In this document: in pieces, positions 17,693 to 26,994 of the stretch
How positions within the stretch are numbered: the stretch's first letter is position 1
Layout: every line of letters begins with the position of its first letter
DNA from: Bradyrhizobium betae
GTDB taxonomy: Bacteria > Pseudomonadota > Alphaproteobacteria > Rhizobiales > Xanthobacteraceae
Length of the DNA: 64,000 bases
Reading direction: 5' to 3'
Assembly: GCF_008932115.1 (NCBI RefSeq)
Contig: NZ_CP044543.1
Location: forward strand, 1,798,001 to 1,862,000
Translations under genes and position numbers: made by a program
Notes under the pieces: model-generated
The model's database searches: none
Seen by the model: only the letters and a program-made list of their open reading frames with translations
Told to the model about the DNA's origin: nothing

Positions 17693-18451
17693 TCAGCCCT
17701 GTGCCTTCAGGCCCCATTTGTCGAGGATCTTATCGATGGTGCCGTTGGCCTTGAGCTTGGCCAGCGAGGCGTTGATCTTGCCGAGCAGCGCGGCCTCGCC
17801 CTTGCGTACGCCGATGCCGACCGAGCCGACGGTGACGGGCTTGTAGCCGTCGACGAGACGCACCTCGGGGAAGCCGCCCTGCTTCAGATTGTAGGCGAGG
17901 ATCGGATAGTCGGCGTAGCCGGCCTTGAGGCGGCCGGTGTTCACGTCGCGCAGGATGTCGGGGATGGTGTCGTAGGCCCTGACGTCGGCGAACAGGCCGG
18001 ACTTCTTCAGCGCGTCGACGAAGGCGGTGCCGACCTGGGCGCCGACCGTCTCACCCTTCAGATCGTCCTGCGTCGCATAGGCCTTGGTGTCGGTCTTCGG
18101 CACCACCAGACCTTCGCCATAGGTGTAGATCGGGTCGGAGAAGTCGACGACTTCCTTGCGCGGCGCGGTGATGAACATCGCGGCCGCGATGATGTCGATC
18201 TTGCTCGAGGTCAGCGACGGAATGAGCGCCGAGAACTGCATCGGCTCGATCTGTACGTTGAAGCCGGCATCCTTGCCCACCTCAGTCACGAGATCGACCA
18301 TGATGCCCTGGATGGTATTGGTCTTGGTGTCGAGGAAGGTGAAGGGAATGCCCGTCGGCGTCGAGCCGACCTTCAGCACCTGCTGCGCCGAGGCCGGCAT
18401 AGCGGCCGAAATCGCGAGCGCCGCGACCGCGGCCAAACCAAAACGCTTCAT
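17693..18451 (-). CDS. Periplasmic amino-acid-type substrate-binding protein
   Basis: A 252-residue family-3 solute-binding protein with a clear signal peptide (MKRFGLAAVAALAISAAMPASA). Mature parts show the canonical VGSTPTGIPFTFLDTKT opening, DIIAAAMFITAPRKEVVDFSDPI and the GVRKGEAALLGKIN hinge region. The ATG at 18451 with an aagggga site is chosen; an upstream in-frame GTG-type start would add 13 residues before the signal. It is first in an operon with permease, ATPase and FAD oxidase, and divergent from an XRE-cupin regulator. The ligand is probably an amino acid or amine; the sequence does not identify it. Confidence 0.93.
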   Translation of the reverse strand: MKRFGLAAVAALAISAAMPASAQQVLKVGSTPTGIPFTFLDTKTNTIQGIMVDLVTEVGKDAGFNVQIEPMQFSALIPSLTSSKIDIIAAAMFITAPRKEVVDFSDPIYTYGEGLVVPKTDTKAYATQDDLKGETVGAQVGTAFVDALKKSGLFADVRAYDTIPDILRDVNTGRLKAGYADYPILAYNLKQGGFPEVRLVDGYKPVTVGSVGIGVRKGEAALLGKINASLAKLKANGTIDKILDKWGLKAQG

Positions 18452-18585
18452 CGCATTCCCCTTTGGGTCCGGCCGATGCGGCGCTCGCAAATGTCGTGAT
18501 CGCAGACATTGCGGGCCGAGCCGTTTCGGCCTATTTTCACCAATATGAAAATTTGGTCACACTTTCGCGAGTGATGCAAGCGGTT

Positions 18586-18599
18586 TTCATGCACATGAA
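18586..18599. promoter_or_regulatory. Perfect inverted repeat, candidate operator
   Basis: TTCATG-CA-CATGAA, a 6-bp perfect palindrome with a 2-bp centre. It sits 14 bases before the regulator start at 18614, in the 162-bp region shared with the divergent transporter operon. A second looser dyad (ccaa-N9-ttgg, near 18539-18555) lies beside it. Position and symmetry suit binding by the XRE-cupin dimer. Inferred only. Confidence 0.4.
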
Positions 18600-18613
18600 G
18601 AAAGCGGTTTGAC

Positions 18614-19270
18614 GTGAGCGGTGGCAAAAGAATGCGCAAACCGGCCGCCGCGAAAGCGGTGAAGACAACGAAGGCTAGCGCTAAGCCGCCGGAGCCGGCA
18701 ATGGACGTCGCGGTCGGCCGCCGCATCCGCGATCTCAGGCGTGTCAGGCAATTCTCGCTGGAGACAGTCGCCGCGCGCACGGAGCTGTCGATCGGCTTCC
18801 TCAGCCAGATCGAGCGCGGATTGTCGTCGCCGTCGCTGCGCGTGCTGGCAACGCTCGCCAACGTGCTCGGCGTCGGCATCGCCGCGCTGTTCGGCGCGAG
18901 CCCGAGCGCCGACGGAGCATCCGATCAAGTGGTGACGCGCGGGCTGCAGCGGCCGGAATTGAAGCTGTGGCGCACCGGCGTGTCGAAACAATTGCTCAGC
19001 CCGGCGAGCGCCGACAACAAGCTCAATTTGTTCCTGGTGCATCTGGAGCCCGGCGGCTCCACCGGCGAAGAGCTCTACACCCATGACGGCGAGGAAGCCG
19101 GCCTCGTGCTCGACGGCGAGATGCTGCTCACGGTGGACAGCGAGACGTGGTCGCTGAAGACGGGCGACAGTTTTCGATTTGCGAGCCGGCGGCCGCACCG
19201 GTTTTCAAATCCGGCCGAGGATGCGAAGGCCGTGGTGCTGTGGGTGAATTGCGTGACGGGGGCGGGATAG
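18614..19270 (+). CDS. XRE-family regulator with C-terminal cupin
   Basis: A 218-residue transcription factor: a basic N-terminal tail, an HTH of XRE type (VGRRIRDLRRVRQFSLETVAARTELSIGFLSQIERG in parts, residues about 35-75), then a cupin fold (HLEPGGSTGEELYTHDGEEAGLVLDGE in parts; SFRFASRRPHRFSNP). Such proteins sense small ligands with the cupin and repress catabolic operons. The GTG at 18614 is used; ATG codons at 18632 and 18701 are alternatives. Being divergent from the ABC transporter/oxidase operon suggests that it controls that operon and itself. Confidence 0.85.
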   Translation: MSGGKRMRKPAAAKAVKTTKASAKPPEPAMDVAVGRRIRDLRRVRQFSLETVAARTELSIGFLSQIERGLSSPSLRVLATLANVLGVGIAALFGASPSADGASDQVVTRGLQRPELKLWRTGVSKQLLSPASADNKLNLFLVHLEPGGSTGEELYTHDGEEAGLVLDGEMLLTVDSETWSLKTGDSFRFASRRPHRFSNPAEDAKAVVLWVNCVTGAG

Positions 19271-19300
19271 CTTTTTTCGCAGCGAACACAATTCCAGCCC

Positions 19301-19410
19301 CGTCATCCTGAGGCGCTCGCGCAGCGAGCCTCGAAGGATGCACGGCCCCGATGGAGCCGGGCCGTCGCCCTTCGAGGGCCGCTTCGCGGCCGCCTCAGGG
19401 TGACGGTGAT
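19301..19410. repeat. Interspersed palindromic repeat, family B (copy 1)
   Basis: Starts cgtcatcctgaggcgctcgc and ends cctcagggtgacggtgat, with internal gcctcgaaggatg and cccttcgagggc forming nested arms. A second copy lies at 37528-37662 with the same ends and a different loop. It separates the XRE-cupin gene from dadA, which is convergent, so it may also act as a terminator. Confidence 0.7.
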
Positions 19411-19434
19411 GGATTTGGTCGCGAGGAGATAAGA

Positions 19435-20700
19435 TCACCCGAACCGGTGATTATACCGATCCACCGTCAGCGCACTGACATCGACATCCGGCTTCTTGCC
19501 TGACAGCAAATCCGCGAGCACGCGGCCGGAGCCGCAGGACATGGTCCAGCCGAGCGTGCCGTGGCCGGTGTTGAGGTGGAGATTGGCGTACTTGGTCGGG
19601 CCGATCACGGGCGGGCCGTCCGGCGTCATCGGGCGCAGGCCGCTCCAGAATGTCGCCTTTGAGAGATCGCCGCCGCGCGGGAACAGGTCGGTCAGCGAGT
19701 GATCGAGCGTGGCGCGGCGCGCGTCGTAGAGCTTGGTCGAGAAGCCGGAGATTTCGGCGGTGCCGCCGACGCGGATGCGATCGCCGAGGCGCGTGATCGC
19801 GACCTTGTAGCTCTCGTCCATCACGGTCGATTCCGGCGCGCCCGAGGCGTCCTTAATCGGCACCGTGATCGAATAACCCTTCACCGGATAGACCGGCAAC
19901 GAGATGCCGAGCGGCGCGACCATTTGCGACGAATAGCTGCCGAGCGCGAGCAAGTAAGCGTCGGCCTGCAGCACGCCCGCACTGGTCGCGACACCGGTGA
20001 CACGCGCGCCATCGGTGACGATACGGTCGATCCCGGTGTTGAGCAGGAAGCGCACGCCGAGCGCTTCGGCATGCTTGGCCAGCGCCTGCGTGAACATGTG
20101 GCAGTCGCCGGTCTCGTCCTGCGGCAGGCGAAGGCCGCCGACGAACTTCTCCTTCACGCCGGCGAGCGCCGGCTCGACCGCGATGCAACCCTCGCGGCTC
20201 AACGTCTCGTAGGGCACGCCATACTGCTTGAGCACGGCGACATCTTCGCCGGTGCCGTCGAGCTGCGCCTGGTAGCGGAACAGCTGCAGCGTACCCTGCG
20301 CGCGCTCGTCATATTGAATGCCGATGTCGCGGCGCAGATCGCGCAGGCAATCGCGGCTGTATTCCGCGATCGGGATCATCCGGCTTTTGTTGACCGCGTA
20401 GCGCGCACTGGTGCAGTTGCGCAGCATCTTGGTGAGCCAGACCCACATCACGGGATCGAGCTTCGGCCGGATCACCAGCGGCCCGTGCTTCATCAAGAGC
20501 CACTTGATCGCCTTCACCGGCACGCCGGGGCCGGCCCAGGGCGAGGAATAGCCAGGCGACACCTCGCCGGCATTGGCGAAAGATGTCTCCAGTGCAGGCT
20601 CGGGCTGACGGTCGACGACCGTCACTTCATGGCCGGCACGTGCGAGGTAGTAGGCAGAGGTGACGCCGATGACACCGCTGCCGAGGATCAGAACTTTCAC
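19435..20700 (-). CDS. dadA: D-amino acid dehydrogenase
   Basis: Membrane-associated FAD enzyme that oxidatively deaminates D-amino acids to 2-oxo acids. The 421-residue protein has the N-terminal [18 protein letters not shown] dinucleotide fold, the family block [21 protein letters not shown] (in parts) and the C-terminal [17 protein letters not shown], all characteristic of DadA. The start codon is GTG. It lies 69 nt downstream of the omega-aminotransferase gene on the same strand, so the two are probably co-transcribed. An alanine racemase gene, the usual partner, is not in the window. Confidence 0.93.
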   Translation of the reverse strand: MKVLILGSGVIGVTSAYYLARAGHEVTVVDRQPEPALETSFANAGEVSPGYSSPWAGPGVPVKAIKWLLMKHGPLVIRPKLDPVMWVWLTKMLRNCTSARYAVNKSRMIPIAEYSRDCLRDLRRDIGIQYDERAQGTLQLFRYQAQLDGTGEDVAVLKQYGVPYETLSREGCIAVEPALAGVKEKFVGGLRLPQDETGDCHMFTQALAKHAEALGVRFLLNTGIDRIVTDGARVTGVATSAGVLQADAYLLALGSYSSQMVAPLGISLPVYPVKGYSITVPIKDASGAPESTVMDESYKVAITRLGDRIRVGGTAEISGFSTKLYDARRATLDHSLTDLFPRGGDLSKATFWSGLRPMTPDGPPVIGPTKYANLHLNTGHGTLGWTMSCGSGRVLADLLSGKKPDVDVSALTVDRYNHRFG

Positions 20701-20769
20701 GCTTCGTCAAACTCCCGCGGCATCACGCTCGCCGCTGCAAGGAACAACTCGCAACGGCGAGAGCAATTA

Positions 20770-22098
20770 TCAGGCCACCCGCTTGATGGCATCACCCAGG
20801 ATCGACACGATGTCGTCGATGTGGCTCTTCTCGACGATGAGGGGCGGCGACAGCGCGAAGCTATCGCCGCTCATGCGGAAGTACAGCCCGCGATTGAAGC
20901 AGTCGACCATCACGTCGTAACCGCGCGCACCGACCGCGCCGTCACGCGGCGACAGCTCGACCGCGCCCATCAAACCGCAATTGCGGATGTCGATGACGTT
21001 GGGCAGGCCCTTCAGCGAATGCAGCGCATCGCGCCAGTATTCGGCGATCGATGCACCGCGCGTGAGCAGGCCTTCGTCCTTGTAGATGTCGAGCGTCGCG
21101 ATGCCCGCGGCGCAGGCGGTCGGGTGCGCCGAATAGGTATAGCCGTGGAACAGCTCCATGACGTTCTCAGGGCCGATCATCATGGCGTCGTGCACCTTGC
21201 GGTGCGCGAACACCGCGCCGCAGGGAATGGTGCCGTTGGTGATGCCCTTGGCCGTCGTCATCAGGTCCGGCGTGACGCCGAAGAAATTGGCGGCGAATGG
21301 CGTGCCGAGGCGGCCGAACCCGGTGATGACCTCGTCGAAGATCAGCAGGATGCCGTGCTTGTCGCAGATCTCGCGCAGGCGGTTGAGATAGCCCTTCGGC
21401 GGCGGCAACACCGCGGTCGAGCCCGGCACCGGCTCGACGATGACGGCGGCGATCGTCTCGGCGCCATGCAGGGCCACCAGACGCTCGAGATCGTCGGCGA
21501 GCTCGGCGCCATGTTCCGGCTGGTCCTTGGCGAAGGCGTTGCGGGTGAGATCATGGGTGTGGCGGATGTGGTCGACGCCCGGCAGCAGGGTCGTGAAGGC
21601 GCGGCGGTTGGCGACCATGCCGCCGACCGAGGTGCCGCCGAAGCCGACGCCGTGATAGCCGCGCTCGCGGCCGATCAAACGGGTGCGGCTCGCCTGGCCG
21701 TTGGCCCGGTGATAGGCGAGCGCGATCTTCAGCGCGGTATCGACCGATTCGGAGCCGGAGTTGGTGAAGAAGATGCGATCGAGGCCCTTCGGCGCGATCT
21801 CGGCGAGGCGCTCGGCGAAGTCGAAAGCCAGCGGATGGCCCATCTGGAACGACGGTGCGAAGTCCAGCGTCATCAGCTGCCGCTCGACCGCGGCGGCAAT
21901 CTGCTTGCGGCCGTGGCCGGCATTGACGCACCAGAGGCCGGCGGAGCCGTCGATCACCTTGCGGCCGTCGACGGTGGTGTAATGCATGCCCTCGGCGGAG
22001 GAGAACAGGCGCGGCGCCTTCTTGAACTGACGGTTGGCCGTGAATGGCATCCAGAACGAGTCGGTCTTGATGGTGTTCGGAATCTGATGAAGGGTCAC
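20770..22098 (-). CDS. Class III omega-aminotransferase (omega-amino acid--pyruvate type)
   Basis: PLP enzyme of 442 residues that moves the terminal amino group of an omega-amino acid or diamine to pyruvate. Family marks: FWMPFTANRQFKKAPR, SGSESVDTALKIA, RGYHGVGFGGTSVGG, IFDEVITGFGR with Asp255, and the PLP lysine Lys284 in TTAKGITNG. The opening is that of beta-alanine--pyruvate aminotransferases; polyamine:pyruvate activity is also possible. The start is a GTG. It is divergent from the PuuR-like gene and upstream of dadA. Alanine made here could be a link to dadA, but DadA acts on the D form, so the coupling is unclear. Confidence 0.92.
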   Translation of the reverse strand: MTLHQIPNTIKTDSFWMPFTANRQFKKAPRLFSSAEGMHYTTVDGRKVIDGSAGLWCVNAGHGRKQIAAAVERQLMTLDFAPSFQMGHPLAFDFAERLAEIAPKGLDRIFFTNSGSESVDTALKIALAYHRANGQASRTRLIGRERGYHGVGFGGTSVGGMVANRRAFTTLLPGVDHIRHTHDLTRNAFAKDQPEHGAELADDLERLVALHGAETIAAVIVEPVPGSTAVLPPPKGYLNRLREICDKHGILLIFDEVITGFGRLGTPFAANFFGVTPDLMTTAKGITNGTIPCGAVFAHRKVHDAMMIGPENVMELFHGYTYSAHPTACAAGIATLDIYKDEGLLTRGASIAEYWRDALHSLKGLPNVIDIRNCGLMGAVELSPRDGAVGARGYDVMVDCFNRGLYFRMSGDSFALSPPLIVEKSHIDDIVSILGDAIKRVA

Positions 22099-22246
22099 GG
22101 GCCACGCTCCTTTGCTGACCCTCTAGCAGAGGCACGGCTTCGGAACCGCAACAAGTCCTTTTCTGGTGAGCTGCAAGCCATTGATTTAACTGGGGCTGCC
22201 GGTCCATATTTGCGCGATCCGCAACACCTGCAACAGGGACCAGGGC

Positions 22247-22795
22247 ATGAGCGTCGACATCGGTGGACGACTGCGATTCATCCGGGCGCACCACAAGCTG
22301 TCGCAGCGGGAGCTCGCCAAGCGCGCCGGCGTCACCAATTCGACGATCTCGCTGATCGAATCCAACCAGATGAACCCCTCCGTCGGCGCGCTCAAGCGCA
22401 TCCTCGACGGCATCCCGATGGGGCTCGCCGAGTTCTTCGCGCTGGAGCCAGAAAGCCGGCGCAAGATCTTCTATCGTTCGGAAGAGCTGACCGAGGTCGG
22501 CAAGAAGCCGATCTCGTACCGGCAGATCGGCGACAATCTGTTCGGCCGCAGCCTGCAGATTCTGAAGGAGCGCTACGAGCCCGGCAGCGACACCGGGCGC
22601 GTCCACCTCGTCCATGACGGCGAGGAAGGCGGCATCGTCATCTCCGGCAAGCTCGAAGTCACCGTCGAGGACGAGCGCCGCATCCTCAATCCCGGCGATG
22701 CCTATTATTTCGAGAGCCGCCGCCCGCATCGCTTCCGCTGCGTCGGCGGCAAGCCGTGCGAAGTGATCTCGGCCTGCACGCCGCCGACGTTCTGA
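22247..22795 (+). CDS. PuuR-like XRE-cupin transcriptional repressor
   Basis: A 182-residue regulator with an N-terminal HTH (GGRLRFIRAHHKLSQRELAK, TNSTISLIESNQMNPSVG) and a C-terminal cupin (HDGEEGGIVISGKLEVTVED in part; GDAYYFESRRPHRFR). The organisation and length match PuuR, the putrescine-responsive repressor. It is transcribed away from the omega-aminotransferase, with 148 bp between them, and probably controls it. The inducing amine is inferred from family only. Confidence 0.88.
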   Translation: MSVDIGGRLRFIRAHHKLSQRELAKRAGVTNSTISLIESNQMNPSVGALKRILDGIPMGLAEFFALEPESRRKIFYRSEELTEVGKKPISYRQIGDNLFGRSLQILKERYEPGSDTGRVHLVHDGEEGGIVISGKLEVTVEDERRILNPGDAYYFESRRPHRFRCVGGKPCEVISACTPPTF

Positions 22796-22993
22796 AGCTC
22801 ATCGGCCTTACCCGGAATCCTACGGAGTCCCCGGTTTCTTACGGAGCTTGAGCCAGCTCAATTTCCGCGCGCCAAACCTCTATATGTTGCGAACCGTAGC
22901 CGAGCAGCCTGGCGCAGAGGCGTTGAGGTTATGGCCCCGGAGACTTCGGGATTCCTTGGGCACTCCGGGGCCGCTTCGTAACGAGGCTCGCAG

Positions 22994-23146
22994 ATGAAGA
23001 TCACGCTCGCCAATGCTGAAGCCGCACTCGACGAAGTGCTGCGCGACACCGACAAGCTCCATTCGCAGGAGCTGCGCAAGGTCATCGCCGAGTACATCGA
23101 GACGCAGCGCGAGGCGCTGAAGGCTCTCCGCAAGAAGCTGCATTGA
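22994..23146 (+). CDS. Small conserved-type helical protein (50 aa)
   Basis: A 50-residue frame beginning MKITLANAEAALDEVL and ending REALKALRKKLH. It is entirely helix-like and charged, with no cysteine, signal or membrane segment. The ATG at 22994 has a weak gagg element 8-10 nt upstream. It stands alone in the 395-bp gap between the PuuR-like gene and the convergent aldehyde oxidoreductase operon. The amphipathic heptad-like spacing suggests a helical hairpin or coiled coil. I recognise no family. Confidence 0.6.
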   Translation: MKITLANAEAALDEVLRDTDKLHSQELRKVIAEYIETQREALKALRKKLH

Positions 23147-23190
23147 CGGCACGCGGCGGAGCGATACGGTCTCGCCCCGCGCCTGCTGCC

Positions 23191-25452
23191 TCAAAGCTGC
23201 GTCAGCAACTCCTCGATCCGGATCGGGAAACGACGCACCCGCACACCCGTCGCATGCCAGACCGCATTGGCGACCGCGCCTGCGCTGCCGGTGATGCCGA
23301 TCTCGCCGACGCCCTTGATGCCGAGCGCATTCACATGCGGATCGTGCTCCTCGACCGTGATCACGTCGAACGGTGGCACGTCGGCATTCACGGGGATGTG
23401 GTACTCGCCGAGATTGGCGTTCATGATCCGCCCGCTGCGGCGGTCGGTGATGGCATCCTCATGCAGCGCGAAGGACATGCCCCAGATCATCCCGCCGAAC
23501 AGTTGGCTCTGCACCATGCGCGGATTGACGATACGCCCCGCCGCGAAGGCGCCGACCATGCGGCTGACGCGGATCTGGCCGAGTTCGGGATCAACCTTCA
23601 CCTCGGCGAACACCGCGCCATGCGCGTGCATGGCATACTCCTCCATCGCCGCGGGGTTCGGCGCGCCGGTGCCGCGCGCCTCGACCTCGGCGACGCCCGC
23701 ACGTGCGAGAATCTCGACGTAGCTTTCGCCGCGGCTCTCGTCGTCGCGCCGGATCAACCTTCCATCACGCGCGATCACGCCGGCATTCCCCGCGCCGAAC
23801 AGCGGCGAGCGCTCGTCGCCGGTAGCGAGATCGGCGAGCTTTGCGACCACGGCCGCACCGGCGCTGTGGATCGCCGCGCCCGCGGTCGCGGTGTGTGCGG
23901 AGCCGCCGGCAATGCCGGCATCGGGCAGGTCTGAGCTTCCGGCCTTGAACTCGACGCGGTCGATATCGAGACCGAGTTCATCGGCCGCGATCTGGGCGAG
24001 CGCCGTCCAGGCGCCCTGCCCCATGTCATGCGCCCCGATCTCCATCGCACCGCTGCCGTCGCGTCGGATCACAGCACGCGCCTCGGCCTGGAACATCAAC
24101 GCCGGGAAGGTCGCGGTGCCCATGCCCCAGCCGACCAGGAGGCCGGCATCGTCGCGCATCTGCCGCGGCTGCAGCGACCGCTTCGACCAGCCGAACCGCG
24201 CCGCACCCTGCTCGTAGCAGGCCCGCAGCGCCTTCGACGAGAACGGTTTTCCCGTCATCGGCTCGACCTCGGCGTAGTTCTTCAAGCGGAAGGCGAGCGG
24301 ATCGATGCCGCACGCCCAGGCCATCTCGTCGATCGCGCTCTCCAGCGCGATGGAGCCCGTCGCCTCGCCGGGCGCGCGCATGAACAGCGGCGTGCCGGTA
24401 TTGACGCGCACGGCGTCGTGCGAGGTGCGGATCGAAGGCGCCGCATAGAGCGTGTGCGAGGCATCGGCGGCAGGCTCGTAGAAATCGTCGAACGTGCTCG
24501 ACACAGTTCTGGCATGATGATCGAGCGCGGTCAGGCGCCCCTCGCCGTCAGTGCCGATGCGCAGCCGCTGACGGGTCGGCGCGCGGTGGCCGACCGGGCC
24601 ATACATCTGCTCGCGGCGCAGCACGAGCTTGACCGGCTTGCCGACCAGCTTTGCGGCCATGAGGCCCAGCACCGGGGGGCCCGCCATCAATCCCTTGGAG
24701 CCGAACCCGCCGCCGAGGAAGGGGCTACGAATGTGGATCTTGTCATGCGCGATGCCGAACAGCTCGGCAACGCGCGCAAGCGACAGCATGAGACCCTGGG
24801 TCGGCATGTCGATTTGCACATTGTCGCCGTCCCAGGCGGCCACGATCGCATGCGGCTCCATCGCGTTGTGATATTGCGGCGGCGTTTCGTAAACCGCATC
24901 GATCTGCTTGTCGGCCGTGGCAAGGCCCGCCTCGACATCGCCGCGGTGGTTTTCCGTGGGATTGCCGACACCGACGACCGGCGGCACGAAACTCCTCCCG
25001 GCGTCGAGGCCGACAAGCGCAGGCAGCACTTCATAGCGCGGCGCCAGAAGCACCGCGCCTTCCGTCGCCGCCTCGAGCGTTTCGGCGATCACGACGGCGA
25101 TGGGCTGGTTGGCGTAGCGGACCTCGTTGCTCTGCAAGACCTCCATTCGGAACACGAACGGATTGGTCTTGATCTCAGGATCGATCGCAAGCTGTGGCTT
25201 GTGGTCCGGCGTCATGACGTCGACGACGCCTGGATGGCGCTTGGCCGCGGCGACATCGAGCGAGGTCACGCGGCCGTGCGCGATGCTGGAGGCCGCAATC
25301 ACGGCGAACAGCATCCCTGGCGGGTGATTGTCGGCGGCATAGGTCGCCTGCCCCCTGACCTTGAGGACGCCATCGCGGCGGGTCAGCGGCTGGCCGATGC
25401 TCGAGCCATGGCGCAGATGGGCGGGAGCGCTGGTGAGATTGAGCTCAGGCAT
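23191..25452 (-). CDS. Aldehyde oxidoreductase, molybdenum cofactor-binding subunit (PaoC-like)
   Basis: Large subunit (753 residues) of a xanthine-oxidase-family molybdoenzyme. Seen: the opening GQPLTRRDGVLKVRGQATYAAD (in parts), YHNAMEPHA, SPFLGGGFGSKG (cofactor contact), GIDPLAFRLKN, AHDMGQGAWTALAQIAAD (in parts), and the C-terminal GIKGVGEIGITGSAGAVANAV containing the catalytic Glu in GVGE. It oxidises aldehydes to carboxylic acids. The ATG at 25452 (MPELNLTS) is preferred; it overlaps the FAD-subunit gene by 8 nt. No Tat signal is present here; PaoABC carries its Tat signal on the iron-sulfur subunit. Confidence 0.92.
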   Translation of the reverse strand: MPELNLTSAPAHLRHGSSIGQPLTRRDGVLKVRGQATYAADNHPPGMLFAVIAASSIAHGRVTSLDVAAAKRHPGVVDVMTPDHKPQLAIDPEIKTNPFVFRMEVLQSNEVRYANQPIAVVIAETLEAATEGAVLLAPRYEVLPALVGLDAGRSFVPPVVGVGNPTENHRGDVEAGLATADKQIDAVYETPPQYHNAMEPHAIVAAWDGDNVQIDMPTQGLMLSLARVAELFGIAHDKIHIRSPFLGGGFGSKGLMAGPPVLGLMAAKLVGKPVKLVLRREQMYGPVGHRAPTRQRLRIGTDGEGRLTALDHHARTVSSTFDDFYEPAADASHTLYAAPSIRTSHDAVRVNTGTPLFMRAPGEATGSIALESAIDEMAWACGIDPLAFRLKNYAEVEPMTGKPFSSKALRACYEQGAARFGWSKRSLQPRQMRDDAGLLVGWGMGTATFPALMFQAEARAVIRRDGSGAMEIGAHDMGQGAWTALAQIAADELGLDIDRVEFKAGSSDLPDAGIAGGSAHTATAGAAIHSAGAAVVAKLADLATGDERSPLFGAGNAGVIARDGRLIRRDDESRGESYVEILARAGVAEVEARGTGAPNPAAMEEYAMHAHGAVFAEVKVDPELGQIRVSRMVGAFAAGRIVNPRMVQSQLFGGMIWGMSFALHEDAITDRRSGRIMNANLGEYHIPVNADVPPFDVITVEEHDPHVNALGIKGVGEIGITGSAGAVANAVWHATGVRVRRFPIRIEELLTQL

Positions 25453-26500
25453 GGATGGCTCCGGAGGTCGAGGCAAAGGGAGACGCCGGCAGCGCGGGAA
25501 TGCGCGCGGGCGTGCCGGCGGCAGCGAGGGTCAGCGCGCGCACGACGATGCGGCGCGCGAGTTCGATCTTGAAGGCGTTGTCGCCGGACGGCTTTGCCTC
25601 GGTGAGCGCGCGCCAGGCAGCTTCCTGGAAGGCATCGGCCGTGGGCGCGACACCCCTGAGGACGTCCTCCGCGGCGCGGGCGCGCCAGGGTTTGGCGGCG
25701 ACGCCGCCGAGCGCAAGCCGCGCCTCCTTGATCTTGCCGTTCTCGATCTGCAACGCAGCGGCACCCGAGACGACGGCGAAAGCATAGGACGTGCGCTCGC
25801 GAACCTTGAGGTAGCGCGCATGCCCCGCGAAGCCGCGCGCGGCCGGCGGCAGACGCACCGCGACGATGAGGTCGCCGGGCTCCAGCGCTGTATCACGCTC
25901 GGGCGTATCGCCCGGCAGGCGATGCAACGCATCGAGGGCGATCTCACGGCGGCCGTTCCTCCCCTCGATCTCGACGATGGCGTCGAACGCGAGCAGGGGC
26001 ACGCAGAAGTCGGACGGGTTGGTCGCGATGCAGCTCTCGCTCCAGCCGAGTACGGCGTGGGTGCGGTTCTCGCCATCGCGGGCGTCGCAGCCGCTGCCGG
26101 CCTCGCGCTTGTTGCAGCGGCTGGCGGTGTCGTAGAAATACGCGCAGCGCGTCCGTTGCAGGAGATTGCCGCCGACCGTGGCGGCATTGCGCAGTTGCGC
26201 CGAGGCGCCGGAGAGCAGCGCTTCGGCGACGGCCGGATAAGACCTTGCAAAGCCGGCATCATGCGCGAGATCGGCGTTGCTCACGAGCGCGCCGATGCGT
26301 AGTGACCCGTCGGAGAGCGTTTCGATCTGATCGAGCCCGTCGAGATACGTGACATCGACCAGGCGATCCGGCCGGCTCACGCCGCCCTTCATCAGATCGA
26401 GCAGATTGGTGCCGGCGGCAAGATAGACAGCGCCCGGCTGGGTGGCGGCGGCGACGGCTTCGGCAACCGTGGCGGGCCTGACATAATCGAACTGTTTCAT
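25445..26500 (-). CDS. Aldehyde oxidoreductase, FAD-binding subunit (PaoB-like)
   Basis: Medium subunit of 351 residues with the FAD-binding YLAAGTNLLDLMKGGV motif and the ATVGGNLLQRTRC block. The following CAYFYDTASRCNKREAGSGC cysteines match the extra [4Fe-4S] site found in PaoB-type subunits but not in classical xanthine dehydrogenase. The gene overlaps the iron-sulfur subunit gene by 4 nt upstream and the molybdenum subunit downstream, so the three are one operon. Confidence 0.92.
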   Translation of the reverse strand: MKQFDYVRPATVAEAVAAATQPGAVYLAAGTNLLDLMKGGVSRPDRLVDVTYLDGLDQIETLSDGSLRIGALVSNADLAHDAGFARSYPAVAEALLSGASAQLRNAATVGGNLLQRTRCAYFYDTASRCNKREAGSGCDARDGENRTHAVLGWSESCIATNPSDFCVPLLAFDAIVEIEGRNGRREIALDALHRLPGDTPERDTALEPGDLIVAVRLPPAARGFAGHARYLKVRERTSYAFAVVSGAAALQIENGKIKEARLALGGVAAKPWRARAAEDVLRGVAPTADAFQEAAWRALTEAKPSGDNAFKIELARRIVVRALTLAAAGTPARIPALPASPFASTSGAIHA

Positions 26501-26994
26501 GCGGAGCGCCTCTGGTTGGATTCATCCGCGCCGGCCTGCGCTTCCAGCACGGCATCGACGATGCCGGCATAGGCGCCGCAGCGGCAGAGATTGCCGCTCA
26601 TGCATTCACGAATGCGCTCGGGATCGTTGCCTGCCTGGGCTTCCTGCATCATGCCGATCGCGCTCATGATCTGGCCGGGCGTGCAGAAGCCGCACTGGAA
26701 TCCGTCATGGGCGATGAAGGCGGCCTGCACCGGATGAAGCTGGTCGCCGCGCGCGACACCTTCGATGGTGAGGATGTCGGCACCGTCATGGCTGACGGCG
26801 AGTGCGAGGCAGGAGTTGATGCGCTTGCCGTCGACGAGAATGGTGCAGGCGCCGCATTGGCCGCGGTCGCATCCCTTCTTGGTTCCGGTCAGATCGAGGC
26901 GCTCACGCAGGAGATCGAGCAGCGTGACGCGCGGATCGTCGAGGACGAAGTCGCGCCGCGCACCGTTCACGGTGAGGCTGATGGAGTGGTTCAT
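26497..26994 (-). CDS. Aldehyde oxidoreductase, 2Fe-2S subunit (PaoA-like)
   Basis: Small subunit of 165 residues. The plant-type cluster ligands are CDRGQCGACTILVDG with the later NSCLALA, and the second cluster uses CGFCTPG and CRCG. It has a short N-terminus (MNHSISLTVNGARRDF) without the long Tat signal of E. coli PaoA, so this enzyme is probably cytoplasmic. It is first gene of the operon, and a TetR regulator starts 240 bp away on the other strand. Confidence 0.93.
   Translation of the reverse strand: MNHSISLTVNGARRDFVLDDPRVTLLDLLRERLDLTGTKKGCDRGQCGACTILVDGKRINSCLALAVSHDGADILTIEGVARGDQLHPVQAAFIAHDGFQCGFCTPGQIMSAIGMMQEAQAGNDPERIRECMSGNLCRCGAYAGIVDAVLEAQAGADESNQRRSA

Noticed and set aside
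19699..22617. A 972-codon open frame on the plus strand
   Set aside because: It runs antisense through dadA and the aminotransferase and into another frame of the PuuR-like gene. Arg/Asp/His-rich nonsense translation caused by high GC.
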